A program made the position numbers and the translations under genes. DNA of 54,369 bases, from NCBI GenBank assembly GCA_017405305.1, contig JAFRAT010000016.1, positions 1 to 54,369 of the forward strand. The letters run 5' to 3'. The notes beneath the pieces are model-generated. The model was not told the DNA's origin. It saw only the letters and a list, made by a program, of their open reading frames with translations, and made no database searches. Source of the DNA: Aeriscardovia sp. (lineage in GTDB: Bacteria; Actinomycetota; Actinomycetes; Actinomycetales; Bifidobacteriaceae). Shown one piece after another: positions 47,003 to 54,369 of the stretch. Position 1 is the first letter of the stretch; every line of letters begins with the position of its first letter.

Positions 47003-48421
47003 CTTGGTTTCGTCGGCGGGTTGTGCCTGCGAGCCGTCGGCCTGGACTGCTTCGACGGTCACGGCGTCGTCATCGGCTTTTTTCTGCCCGATCTGCGCGT
47101 CCTTGGAGGAGCCCAGCGGGTTGATCATGTCGATGCTGGAGTTGTCGGCCGGAGCCATGACCTTCGGGGCCGGGGACGCACCGAAGCTGCCGAAGGCCTG
47201 GGAGAACATGGAGCGGATTTCGTCCACTCGGGCGGTGATGGACGCTTCACGGGTCTGCAGCTGGGAGATTCGGGAGTTGAGGCCGTCGATCTCCTTCTTG
47301 GCGGCGGCGCGCTGCTCGTCGATTTGAGCGGCGGCCTTTTCACGGGCCTCCTTGAGCATGGCCTGGACCTTGGCATCGGCTTCCTTGCGCTTAGCGTCGG
47401 CGTAGGCGTTGGCCTCCTCGCGGGTCTTGTGCGCTTTGGCGAGGATGTCGTCGCTCTCCTGCTGGCTCTTCGTGCGGTGCGCGTTGAGCTGGGTCAGCAG
47501 GTCGTTGATCTTCTGCGTTGCCGCGGACTGTTGGCTCTGGATTTGGTTGCGGACATTCTCGTACTCCTGCGCGGCCTGGGCCAGGGTGTCGGCGCGCTTG
47601 ACGTTGGCGGCGTCCTGGATCTGCGTGGCTTTGGCATTGGCGGCGTCAGTGATCTCTCCGGCTTGACGTTGGGCGTTGCTGATCATGGCGGAGACCTGCT
47701 CGCGGGCTTGGCTCAGCTTCTGGTTGGCGTTGGCGAGCGCCTTCTGAATCTGGTCGTTGGACTCGGACTTCATGCGGGTGATTTCCTCGTCGGCGGCTTT
47801 GCGCTGGGCGGCGATCTGGGCGGCGGCCTTGGCTTGTTCCGCGGCGATCTGCTGTTCTTGCTGGCTCTTCCAGGCGGCGAGCTTCTTGCTGTGCTCCTGA
47901 CGAGAGTTCTCGAGTTCGATTTTGAGGGACTGGCGCTGCTCGTCGTTAATCTGCTGCGCCTGGGCGTTGAGCTGGTCGGACTTCTGCTGCGCGGTGGTCA
48001 GGATGGTGTTCGCCTGCTCGTTGGCTTTGGCCAGAATGGACGAGGACTTGGCGTTGGCGTCGTCAAGGATGCGTTTGGATTCGTTTTTGGCGTTGTTGAT
48101 GAGGGTTTCGGACTGCTGTTTGGCCGATTCTTTGATGGTCGTGGCGTCGGACTTGGCGCGGTTGAGCAGCTCGGTGCTTGTCTGTTCGGCGGACGCGAGC
48201 AGCTGCTGTGCGTTGGCGCCCAGGGAGGCGAAGGAGTCCTTCGGAGCGGAGTTCTGCTTCGCTTTCTCTTTCTCGAGCTCGGCCTCCAGTGTCAGAATCC
48301 GAGAATCATAGGTCTTGATCTGCTCGCGCATGAGACGAGCAGACTGCTCGTAATCGGCGATTGTTTGATCGACCTTCTCCTTGTCATAGCCGCGCAGCAC
48401 TACTGGGAACGACTCCGCCAT
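46991..48421 (-). CDS. DivIVA/Scy-like coiled-coil protein
   Basis: A 476-aa protein starting at ATG 48419-48421 after GGAGGTTTGAG. Residues 1-25 (FPVVLRGYDKEKVDQTIADY) match the N-terminal signature of DivIVA-domain proteins, which binds curved membrane. Residues about 25-410 are nearly continuous coiled coil rich in Gln, Ala, Lys, Glu, with runs of A-x-x-x-A and K-S-D spacing. The last 65 residues are a disordered acidic tail with Pro. Such proteins organise growth poles or cell division in actinobacteria (Wag31, Scy). Composition is unlike its neighbours, as expected for a coiled coil. Exact partner unknown. Confidence 0.85.
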   Translation of the reverse strand: MAESFPVVLRGYDKEKVDQTIADYEQSARLMREQIKTYDSRILTLEAELEKEKAKQNSAPKDSFASLGANAQQLLASAEQTSTELLNRAKSDATTIKESAKQQSETLINNAKNESKRILDDANAKSSSILAKANEQANTILTTAQQKSDQLNAQAQQINDEQRQSLKIELENSRQEHSKKLAAWKSQQEQQIAAEQAKAAAQIAAQRKAADEEITRMKSESNDQIQKALANANQKLSQAREQVSAMISNAQRQAGEITDAANAKATQIQDAANVKRADTLAQAAQEYENVRNQIQSQQSAATQKINDLLTQLNAHRTKSQQESDDILAKAHKTREEANAYADAKRKEADAKVQAMLKEAREKAAAQIDEQRAAAKKEIDGLNSRISQLQTREASITARVDEIRSMFSQAFGSFGASPAPKVMAPADNSSIDMINPLGSSKDAQIGQKKADDDAVTVEAVQADGSQAQPADETKARE

Positions 48422-48562
48422 CTCAAACCTCCGTTTTGGACGCGCTCGAGGAATACGTACTTGTTTCTTAATTTCTAGCACGACGCGCCGAGGTACACGA
48501 TCGATTCCGTCAATAGCCGTGAAATCTTCGCCAAGGCGTTCGGATAGACTGGAGTAATGCGC

Positions 48563-49210
48563 ATGTACACGGTCATCGTTTCGGCTTTCCGCAGGGCTTC
48601 CGGCGATCCTTCCGCCCGGGTCGCTGAGATGCTGGACGCCCCGGACACGGTCCGGCAGATAGAGGATGAGCTCGGCTCTCCGGTGACCGTCGAACCTGTT
48701 CTTCTCGACGGGGGCGGCGAGGACGGATCGGACGCCGCCGCGGCCTGGTCCGCACTGGAACCGGCCGTTGGCCGGATAGGACCGGACATGGTCCTGGTGT
48801 TGGGGTACCGTCCCGGCGCGCACGGCGTCTGCCTCGAACGCTGCGCCGTCAACGCTGGCGGCGCGACGGACGGAACGGAGCTGATCCCCGGAGACGCGGC
48901 CGCCTACTGGACGCGTCTGCCGTTGCATCGCATCCTCCGTGCCTTCCTCGGGCAAGTGCCGGCCAGTATCACGTCCGGACCCGGCGACGCCCTTGCCGGT
49001 GCCCTCACCTACCGCGTGCTGCGCCAGTGCGCTCGGACAGCCACGCTCGGCGGTCTGCTCGAGCTGCCTGACGTTAAGGACGGCGACGCGCCGCTGACAT
49101 TCGCCGGCGTCAGCGGCCGACAGATGCTCGAAGCCGCACGGCAAACGGTGTCCCAGACGCTGCTGTACTTGGCTGACCTGCGTTCCGACGACCGCCGCCG
49201 GAGCGTTTGA
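48563..49210 (+). CDS. Pyroglutamyl-peptidase I homologue lacking catalytic Cys and His
   Basis: A 215-aa protein of the C15 (Pcp) fold. Start ATG 48561-48563... is chosen at 48563 because GGAG lies 8 nt upstream; the ATG 6 nt earlier overlaps that site. Alignable blocks are PDMVLVLGYRPGAHGVCLERCAVN and PASITSGPGDALAGALTYRVL in part. Glu92 (catalytic Glu81 in known enzymes) is kept. The nucleophile position, Cys in VCNH, is Ala145 (GCC at 48995-48997), and the His of GF(I/V)HVP is Glu167 in GLLELP. Peptidase activity is therefore not expected. It stands alone, divergent from the coiled-coil gene and converging with pgeF. Confidence 0.8.
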   Translation: MYTVIVSAFRRASGDPSARVAEMLDAPDTVRQIEDELGSPVTVEPVLLDGGGEDGSDAAAAWSALEPAVGRIGPDMVLVLGYRPGAHGVCLERCAVNAGGATDGTELIPGDAAAYWTRLPLHRILRAFLGQVPASITSGPGDALAGALTYRVLRQCARTATLGGLLELPDVKDGDAPLTFAGVSGRQMLEAARQTVSQTLLYLADLRSDDRRRSV

Positions 49211-49223
49211 GAAGGCAGTCTCG

Positions 49224-50126
49224 TCAGGGGACGAGCACCAGGGCGAAACGCCCGTTGCAGCGCGGCCGGGACGTCAGCGTGTACTCGCGATAGGAGTACA
49301 GCAGCGGGTTCTCCAGTGTGCAGAAGGCCATGAAATCCGTCCGCCCGGTGCGCTTGCCGCACTCACGGACGAAGCCGTCGTCGGACGTGTGGATGTGTTC
49401 CATTGGTACCCCTGCCTGGCGCAGTTCGGCGGCGATCGCCGCGCCCATGTCGATGCCAGGGCCGCCGAAACGGGTCAGGGCGGCGGCTCCGGGGACGTCC
49501 GGGAACCGTTGCGCGAAAGCGTCGGCGATCTTTTCGCCTGTCTCGTAGCAATTGCCGCAGATATGCGGGCCAATCCAGCAGCTGATATTCGCCGCATGCG
49601 CGCCCTTGGAGCGCATCGCGTCCACCACGGCCCCGACGATGTTCTGCTCGGTCCCGCGCCGTCCGGAGTGGCAGGTGCCGAAAACGCCGTCCTGCTCGTC
49701 CACGAAGGCGACTGGCGTACAGTCTGCGGAGAACGCGGCCAGCGCGACGTCGCGACGGACAGTCACCTGCCCGTCGGCTTCTTCGTCCTGCAGCGGGACG
49801 AGCCGTTCGGCGAGGGCGTCCCCGTCGCCGAAGACGGCTCCCTCAAGCACCTGGTCGAGGTCAAGGACGCGCGCCGAATGCACCTGGTGCAGGCAGCTGA
49901 CGGGCCGTCCGACCACGAAGCGCAGCCAGCGGCGGTTCTCCCGCGCGCGGGCGGCGTCGGTTTCTGCGGCGCGGAAACTGAGGTTGAAATCGCCGCCGTC
50001 GACCGGCGAGTCCATTGGCGTGATGAAAAGCCTCGTTCGCTCCGGTTCGCCTTGGTTCGCCCCACTGCCCAGTTCCTTCGATGCGGCGCCGATTTCCAGC
50101 AGCCCCGCGAAACGCCTGTCCGCCAT
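49224..50126 (-). CDS. pgeF: YfiH/PgeF-family (laccase domain) protein, peptidoglycan editing factor
   Basis: A 300-aa protein of the YfiH/DUF152 family, studied as a copper- or zinc-binding polyphenol oxidase-like protein and as a factor that corrects misincorporated Ser in peptidoglycan precursors. Metal ligands appear in place: His in CLHQVHS, Cys in FSADCTPV and His in TCHSGRRG. IGPHICGNCYE is the family signature. The usual HAGWRG reads HSGRRG. ATG 50124-50126 has GGGAGGAG upstream. In other actinobacteria pgeF often adjoins division genes; here a coiled-coil division-type gene is nearby. Confidence 0.9.
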   Translation of the reverse strand: MADRRFAGLLEIGAASKELGSGANQGEPERTRLFITPMDSPVDGGDFNLSFRAAETDAARARENRRWLRFVVGRPVSCLHQVHSARVLDLDQVLEGAVFGDGDALAERLVPLQDEEADGQVTVRRDVALAAFSADCTPVAFVDEQDGVFGTCHSGRRGTEQNIVGAVVDAMRSKGAHAANISCWIGPHICGNCYETGEKIADAFAQRFPDVPGAAALTRFGGPGIDMGAAIAAELRQAGVPMEHIHTSDDGFVRECGKRTGRTDFMAFCTLENPLLYSYREYTLTSRPRCNGRFALVLVP

Positions 50127-50204
50127 GGCACTCCTCCCTTTTCGCGCTGGCTTCGTTTCCATTCCTGCCGCCCGACGCCCGCCGGTCACCACGCCGACGT
50201 CCGT

Positions 50205-50244
50205 GCGCGTTCCCCCGGCAGGCTACTCTGCCGGGGGAACGCGC
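50205..50244. terminator. 17-bp perfect hairpin, second of a tandem pair after pepC
   Basis: 50205-50221 pairs with 50228-50244 around a 6-nt loop; no U-run on either strand. Confidence 0.5.
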
Positions 50245-50254
50245 CCTGGGGAAC

Positions 50255-50317
50255 AAAGCCTGATCGACGGAAGCCCGCCGGCCGTTGAGGCCGGCGGGCT
50301 TCCGTCGATCAGGCTTT
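50255..50317 (-). terminator. 29-bp perfect hairpin after pepC
   Basis: 50255-50283 pairs without mismatch with 50289-50317 around the 5-nt loop GTTGA. It begins about 30 nt after the pepC stop. The minus-strand tail TTTGTT is short. Longest perfect inverted repeat I noticed in the window. Confidence 0.7.
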
Positions 50318-50345
50318 CGAAGCCGGCAATCGGTCAGAAGACCAA

Positions 50346-51704
50346 TCACATAATCGGGTTGGCGGCATCCCAGTATGGCAGGATGGTCGGCTCGGTCTCG
50401 AAGGCCTTGCGCTGCTCCTCGGTGAGGTACTTCTTGTTGACAGCGACGCCGTAAACGTACTTGTCGAACCAGGCGTCGGACATGACCATGAAGCCTTTGT
50501 CGCCGATTTCGTCGCCCCAGGAGTTCTCGATCTTCCAGCGCACTGGCTTGCCGTCGCGCAGATCGACGCCGGCGATGACCATGCCGTGCGTCGGCAGGGA
50601 CTCCTTGGTCTCGTACATGTCCTTCTTGGACATGTCGAGATCGAGGCCAAAGAGGTCGCTGAAACCGTAAAGGTCAAGATCCTCGATGCCTTTCTTGCGG
50701 TCGAACTGCTGCATGACGTCGTTGGCGAACCACACGCCGTAGCCATCCTTGAGCTGCTTGATGACAGCTTCCTTCATGTCCTTGGCCGGGGTGTTCAGGT
50801 AGCGGTTCGGACGGCCGCCGACCATATTGCCGGACATCTCGATGCCGTAGAGCTTGCCGTATTCAACGTGCGGGATGTCCTGCAGCAGGACGTAGTCGTT
50901 AAGGTCGAGGCCGATGAACTTCTTGTAGAAGTCCTGAGGAGTCATCGGGCCGTACTGCTTGATGCCTGCGTCCTTCTTGTCCTTGTCGTCCTCGCTTTGC
51001 GGCTTGTACTCGAAGTTAATCTCGGTCGGCGGGACACCGAAGGCGATGGCCAGAATGCGGTAGTCCTCGCCGAGCATGCGCTCGCGCACGGCATCGAGCT
51101 CGTCCTTCCTGCCTTCCTTGACAAGGGAACGGATCTCGAGGGCGTCCTTGCGCAGCTTGCGGTTGAGGATGGTGTTGAGCTCGCCGGAGTCCATGGTGCA
51201 GCTGGTCTCGTTCATCTGGTCCTGCGGAACCACGCCGTATTTGTCGATGAGCGCGCAGACCAGGCACCAGTCGCCGCCGTCCTGCTGTGGCTGGTCGAGA
51301 CGGTGCAGCAGCAGACCATCGCCCATCGGGCGATCGGCGAGCTCGACCATGTTGTCATAGAAGTAGTTGCACTTCTCGAGCTTGTCGTAGAAGTATAGGT
51401 AGCTCTGGGAGAGCTCGAAGTCCTTGCCGACCTTGTGCTCCTTCTGCAGGTGCTCACGCAGGGTGTTGAGGCAAGCGAACATCCAGCAGCGACCGGAACG
51501 GCGCTGGTTAGCGACGTTCTCGGAATCCACGTCGATGGAGAAGGAGAAGTTTTCGTCGGAGTTGCGATCGACGGCGTTCATGTCCTCGGCGGCCTTGTAG
51601 ATGCCGTTGGTGGTAACGGCGCGCTGGGCAATGCGGTTGCTGCGGTCGGATTCATAGTCAGCCTGGAACTGCTTGAGTTCCTCGGCATTGATTTCCTTCA
51701 TCAT
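50346..51704 (-). CDS. pepC: Aminopeptidase C (bleomycin hydrolase family)
   Basis: PepC (452 aa) is a cytosolic C1B papain-like cysteine aminopeptidase that forms a hexameric chamber. The catalytic triad is visible: Cys in SGRCWMFACLN, His in PTHGMVIAGV and Asn in KIENSWGDEIG. The C-terminus ends AANPIM, the tail that sits in its own active site and enforces aminopeptidase action in this family. Start ATG 51702-51704 has AAAGGA at 6 nt. It feeds amino acids from peptides and sits beside two amino acid antiporters. Confidence 0.97.
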   Translation of the reverse strand: MMKEINAEELKQFQADYESDRSNRIAQRAVTTNGIYKAAEDMNAVDRNSDENFSFSIDVDSENVANQRRSGRCWMFACLNTLREHLQKEHKVGKDFELSQSYLYFYDKLEKCNYFYDNMVELADRPMGDGLLLHRLDQPQQDGGDWCLVCALIDKYGVVPQDQMNETSCTMDSGELNTILNRKLRKDALEIRSLVKEGRKDELDAVRERMLGEDYRILAIAFGVPPTEINFEYKPQSEDDKDKKDAGIKQYGPMTPQDFYKKFIGLDLNDYVLLQDIPHVEYGKLYGIEMSGNMVGGRPNRYLNTPAKDMKEAVIKQLKDGYGVWFANDVMQQFDRKKGIEDLDLYGFSDLFGLDLDMSKKDMYETKESLPTHGMVIAGVDLRDGKPVRWKIENSWGDEIGDKGFMVMSDAWFDKYVYGVAVNKKYLTEEQRKAFETEPTILPYWDAANPIM

Positions 51705-51729
51705 GGTGCGTCCTTTCACTTTTCTTTCG

Positions 51730-51735
51730 ATTGTA
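51730..51735 (-). promoter_or_regulatory. Candidate -10 of pepC
   Basis: TACAAT on the minus strand, 25 nt before the pepC ATG. The -35 (TGATGG-like, about 18 nt upstream) is poor. Confidence 0.4.
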
Positions 51736-51909
51736 GGACACTGAAATACGCTCCATCAGCCCGCGGTGTCATATCCCCGTCGGTCTCGCGCATTTCCTTT
51801 TATTTTCTACCAAAATTTTCCGGAGCTGGATAGTGGGAAACGCGGGCGTCGGCGAGCTTTTGCCTATGATAACGTTCCCCGAATGCCTTCTCGGACGGAG
51901 TCTCTGCTG

Positions 51910-51947
51910 GGAGTCTTCCGTCCGGCGCATTCCAGACGGAAGACTCC
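51910..51947 (-). terminator. Hairpin after the GadC-like permease
   Basis: A 13-bp perfect stem (51910-51922 with 51935-51947) with a 12-nt loop directly after the permease stop; no U-run. Confidence 0.55.
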
Positions 51948-51950
51948 GGG

Positions 51951-53663
51951 TCAGACGCTCCGAGCGGCGTCGACGATTTGCTGCGGAACGTCGCCGAGCT
52001 TGGCGTCGGCGTCAAAGTGGTGCTTAATCGGGTTGCCCATCGGGTTCTGGTCGTAAGCCAGGATCTCGGTCGGGATGTCAGACAAGGACTTGCCCGGCTT
52101 ACTCAGGCCTTCGATCTGCCAGGTGAACGGCGAGAACTCGTTGTGCGGGTCGACCCACGTCGTGCGCTGGTTCCTGTTGGAGTGCTTGGCGCCCATGTAG
52201 AGGCAGAAGGACAGCAGGATGACGAAGAGGCTGATGGCGATGATCGTGACGATGTATGTCGCCGGCGAGCCGACTTCCTCGGCCACCTGGGCCGGCGGCC
52301 AGATGGCCAGCACGATGCCGAACAAGCAGGCGATGAGGCCGACAACGGTCACCAGCCAGGCACCGAACATGCCGCCGGGGATGGTGAACGAACGGGGACG
52401 GTTCGGCTGCGTGTACTTCAGGCGGATGTACGAGACGAACATGAGCACGTAGTACAACAGGTAGAGAACCGTGATGGCTTGGGTCATCATAATGACAAAG
52501 CCCTCAACGTTCGGCAGCAGGCCGACGAGCAGGGAGATGATCGTCATGAACACGCATTGGAAGTACATCAGGCGGCTCGGCATGCCGTGCTTGTTGTAGC
52601 TCTGCAGCGACTTGGGCAGGAAGCCCGCGCGAGCGGCCTGGCCCAGCATGAAGGACGGGCCGGCGAAATTCGTCACGGTCATGGCGACCATGTTGCACAG
52701 CAAAGCCCAGCTGAGGACCATGTAGAGCCACGGGATGCCGATGGTGGCGCCCAGCTCGCGGAAGGTCATGAACAGCGCGTAGAGGACGTTGATTTTGTTA
52801 TTCGGGATGACCATGGCGATGATGAGCGTGCCGACCATGAAAATGAGCATGGAGAACACCATCGACCAGATCATGGCCTGCGGGAACTCCTTCTTCGGGT
52901 TTTTCAGCTCGGTGATGTGCGCCGCGTTCATGTCGATGCCCGCGTAGCTGAAGAGCACGCCCGCCGCCAGGGACAGGGTCGACAGGCCCTCCCACTTCGG
53001 CAGCAGGTGCACTGGCGCGAAGCTGATGTTGGACTGGTGGCCTTCGCACAGCCAGACGATCATAAGGACAACCATGACGCCCAGCGGGACGAGGCTGCCG
53101 ATGACGACGCCGTACTTGGCGATCTTCGAGAAGACCTTGAGACCCTTAGTGGCCAGGAAGGCGAGGAACCAGTAAAAGACCAGCCAGCAGCAGATGATCC
53201 AGATCTCGTGCTGCGGATGTTCCGCGAACGCGACGGCCGCGTTGAAGTTCGGCGTGTAGAAGAGGATCGTAGCGCTGAAGCTCACCGGCGCGATGCCGAA
53301 GTTGATGGAGCACTGCATCCACAGGATGATCAGGCACATGAAGCCCCAGCCCGGACCCATGCCTTCGCCGACCCAGCGGAAGATGCCGCCGCGCTGGGTC
53401 CATCCGGTCGCCAGTTCAGCGGTCACCAGCGCCGTCGGCAGGAAGAACAGGATGGCGCCGATGACGAAGAACGTGATGGATGACAGGCCGTAGAACGCCT
53501 GCTGCGGATCGTTCGACAGACCGGCGAGAATAGAGACGTTCATCATGGCTAGGGCGAACATGGTCATGTATTCCTTCTTGGCCATGGCCACTTTATCGCG
53601 ATGCGGATACGAAGCGGCGGACGGAACGCCGGCGCCGACCTCCGCGGAATTGATGTCTGACAT
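51951..53663 (-). CDS. APC-superfamily amino acid antiporter, glutamate:GABA (GadC)-like
   Basis: A 570-aa transporter with about 12 membrane segments (from MFALAMMNVSILAGL on) and an APC core including GGIFRWVGEGMG and FSYAGIDMNAAHITELKNP, as in the GadC/glutamate:GABA antiporter branch. The C-terminal about 85 residues are cytosolic and conserved with the neighbour (DPHNEFSPFTWQIEGL, AYDQNPMGNPIKH), comparable in place to the pH-sensing C-plug of GadC. Start ATG 53661-53663 with AGGAAAG upstream. Substrate is not certain; Glu/GABA or another amino acid pair are options. No glutamate decarboxylase is in the window. Confidence 0.88.
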   Translation of the reverse strand: MSDINSAEVGAGVPSAASYPHRDKVAMAKKEYMTMFALAMMNVSILAGLSNDPQQAFYGLSSITFFVIGAILFFLPTALVTAELATGWTQRGGIFRWVGEGMGPGWGFMCLIILWMQCSINFGIAPVSFSATILFYTPNFNAAVAFAEHPQHEIWIICCWLVFYWFLAFLATKGLKVFSKIAKYGVVIGSLVPLGVMVVLMIVWLCEGHQSNISFAPVHLLPKWEGLSTLSLAAGVLFSYAGIDMNAAHITELKNPKKEFPQAMIWSMVFSMLIFMVGTLIIAMVIPNNKINVLYALFMTFRELGATIGIPWLYMVLSWALLCNMVAMTVTNFAGPSFMLGQAARAGFLPKSLQSYNKHGMPSRLMYFQCVFMTIISLLVGLLPNVEGFVIMMTQAITVLYLLYYVLMFVSYIRLKYTQPNRPRSFTIPGGMFGAWLVTVVGLIACLFGIVLAIWPPAQVAEEVGSPATYIVTIIAISLFVILLSFCLYMGAKHSNRNQRTTWVDPHNEFSPFTWQIEGLSKPGKSLSDIPTEILAYDQNPMGNPIKHHFDADAKLGDVPQQIVDAARSV

Positions 53664-53856
53664 TATCGCTTCTTTCCTGAGACGATGCTCCTTCGTCGTC
53701 CATGCTGCCCCGCCGGAGAGGCTCCAGGCACCGCGGACGCCGATGCACCGCACTGCTCAGTTGCCAAGATTACAGGAATCAGAAGGCCGTCGAAAGCCGA
53801 AAACGGATGAAATCGTTACCGGAATTGCCGGGAACGCTTCCGCCTTTCCCGAGAGG

Positions 53857-53893
53857 CGAAAGGGTCCCGACCATCCCGGTCGGGACCCTTTCG
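53857..53893 (-). terminator. Hairpin after the upstream GadC-like permease
   Basis: A 16-bp perfect stem (53857-53872 with 53878-53893) around ATCCC, 54 nt after the stop of the edge permease. No strong U-run. Confidence 0.7.
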
Positions 53894-53947
53894 AAACGCG
53901 TCGTATCCGAACCAATTACGCTCGGAGCATGCTATGCACGAACAGCG

Positions 53948-54369
53948 TCATTGCTCGGACGCTGCCTTGACAATCGCCGGATCGACCTCCGCGAGACGGG
54001 CGTCCGGAGAGAAGCGGTGCTTGATCGGCGTGCCCATCGGGTTCTGGTCGTAGGCCATGACGTCGCTGGGGATGTCCGATTCCACGCGGCAGGGCTTGTC
54101 CAGCCCCTCGATCTGCCAGGTGAACGGGGCGAACTCGTTGTGCGGGTCGATCCACGTCGTCTCAGGACGCGCGTCGGACCGCTTGGCGAAGGAGTAGAGA
54201 ACGCCGCCGACGGCGAAGATGAAGACCGCGATGGCGATGATGGTCACCACGTACGTGACCGGCGAGCCGACTTCCTCGGCCACCTGGGCCGGCGGCCAGA
54301 TGGCCAGCACGATGCCGAAGGCGCAGCAGATGTAGCCCACGATGCAGGTGATCCAGCCGCCGACCCTGC
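53948..54369 (-). CDS. Second APC/GadC-like antiporter, C-terminal part (cut by window edge)
   Basis: The last 140 codons of a second transporter, open to the window edge. Two membrane segments (FGIVLAIWPPAQ region and VTIIAIAVFIFAVGGVLYSF) are followed by a cytosolic tail. It shares AIWPPAQVAEEVGSP, TTW-DPHNEF-PFTWQIEGL and AYDQNPMG-PIKH with the permease at 51951-53663, so the pair arose by tandem duplication. The rest lies outside the window. Confidence 0.9.
   Translation of the reverse strand, partial: RVGGWITCIVGYICCAFGIVLAIWPPAQVAEEVGSPVTYVVTIIAIAVFIFAVGGVLYSFAKRSDARPETTWIDPHNEFAPFTWQIEGLDKPCRVESDIPSDVMAYDQNPMGTPIKHRFSPDARLAEVDPAIVKAASEQ

Noticed and set aside
46622..48478. A 618-codon plus-strand open frame rich in Leu, Val and Gly
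   Set aside because: Antisense reading of the Gln/Ala/Lys coiled-coil gene, which has a strong ribosome site and DivIVA signature.

Overview
The window is a GC-rich chromosomal segment of an actinobacterium. I would place it in the Bifidobacteriaceae, probably Bifidobacterium or a close relative. The basis is the style of the housekeeping proteins, the bleomycin-hydrolase-type PepC, a groES with its own CIRCE operator and no groEL beside it, and the FHA/variant-leucine-repeat proteins. Genus assignment is an inference from remembered families; no search was run. Most genes lie on the minus strand. I saw no tRNA, rRNA, insertion sequence, phage gene or CRISPR array.

Layout. 1-747 is the start of an ornithine/lysine/arginine decarboxylase cut by the window edge. 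1145-5531 is the str operon (rpsL-rpsG-fusA-tuf). 5876-8298 holds a PP2C phosphatase, a protein with two variant-leucine-repeat copies, and an FHA protein. 8442-16217 is rpoBC. 16415-23322 is nusA-infB-rbfA-truB-ribF. 23498-28601 carries a secreted protein, proS, a PIF1/RecD-like helicase and oligoribonuclease. 28651-33254 is prfA-prmC-tsaC-(undecaprenyl-P sugar transferase)-(AtpI-like). 33377-38235 carries a ClC transporter, groES, a membrane protein, an FmdB-type zinc ribbon and mscL. 38476-43987 is a three-gene operon: FHA+variant-repeat protein, a 1255-aa motif-less SF1-helicase-like protein and a small PPHW-tailed protein. 44097-45308 is rplJ-rplL with promoter and leader attenuator. 45421-50126 has a GNAT, mtnN, a DivIVA/Scy-like coiled coil, a pyroglutamyl-peptidase homologue lacking its catalytic Cys and His, and PgeF. 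50346-54369 has pepC and two tandem GadC-like permeases.

How it fits together. Most of the window is information processing: ribosome, elongation, RNA polymerase, initiation, termination and stop-codon release. The accessory interest is a possible phospho-signalling set (PP2C, two FHA readers, variant-repeat modules shared by two loci), one branch of which is operonic with the helicase-like protein that has lost its ATPase signatures. Several enzymes carry substitutions at positions normally catalytic or ligand-contacting: oligoribonuclease His to Asp, RF1 His to Gln, RpoB His526 to Asn, and the Pcp homologue Cys to Ala and His to Glu.
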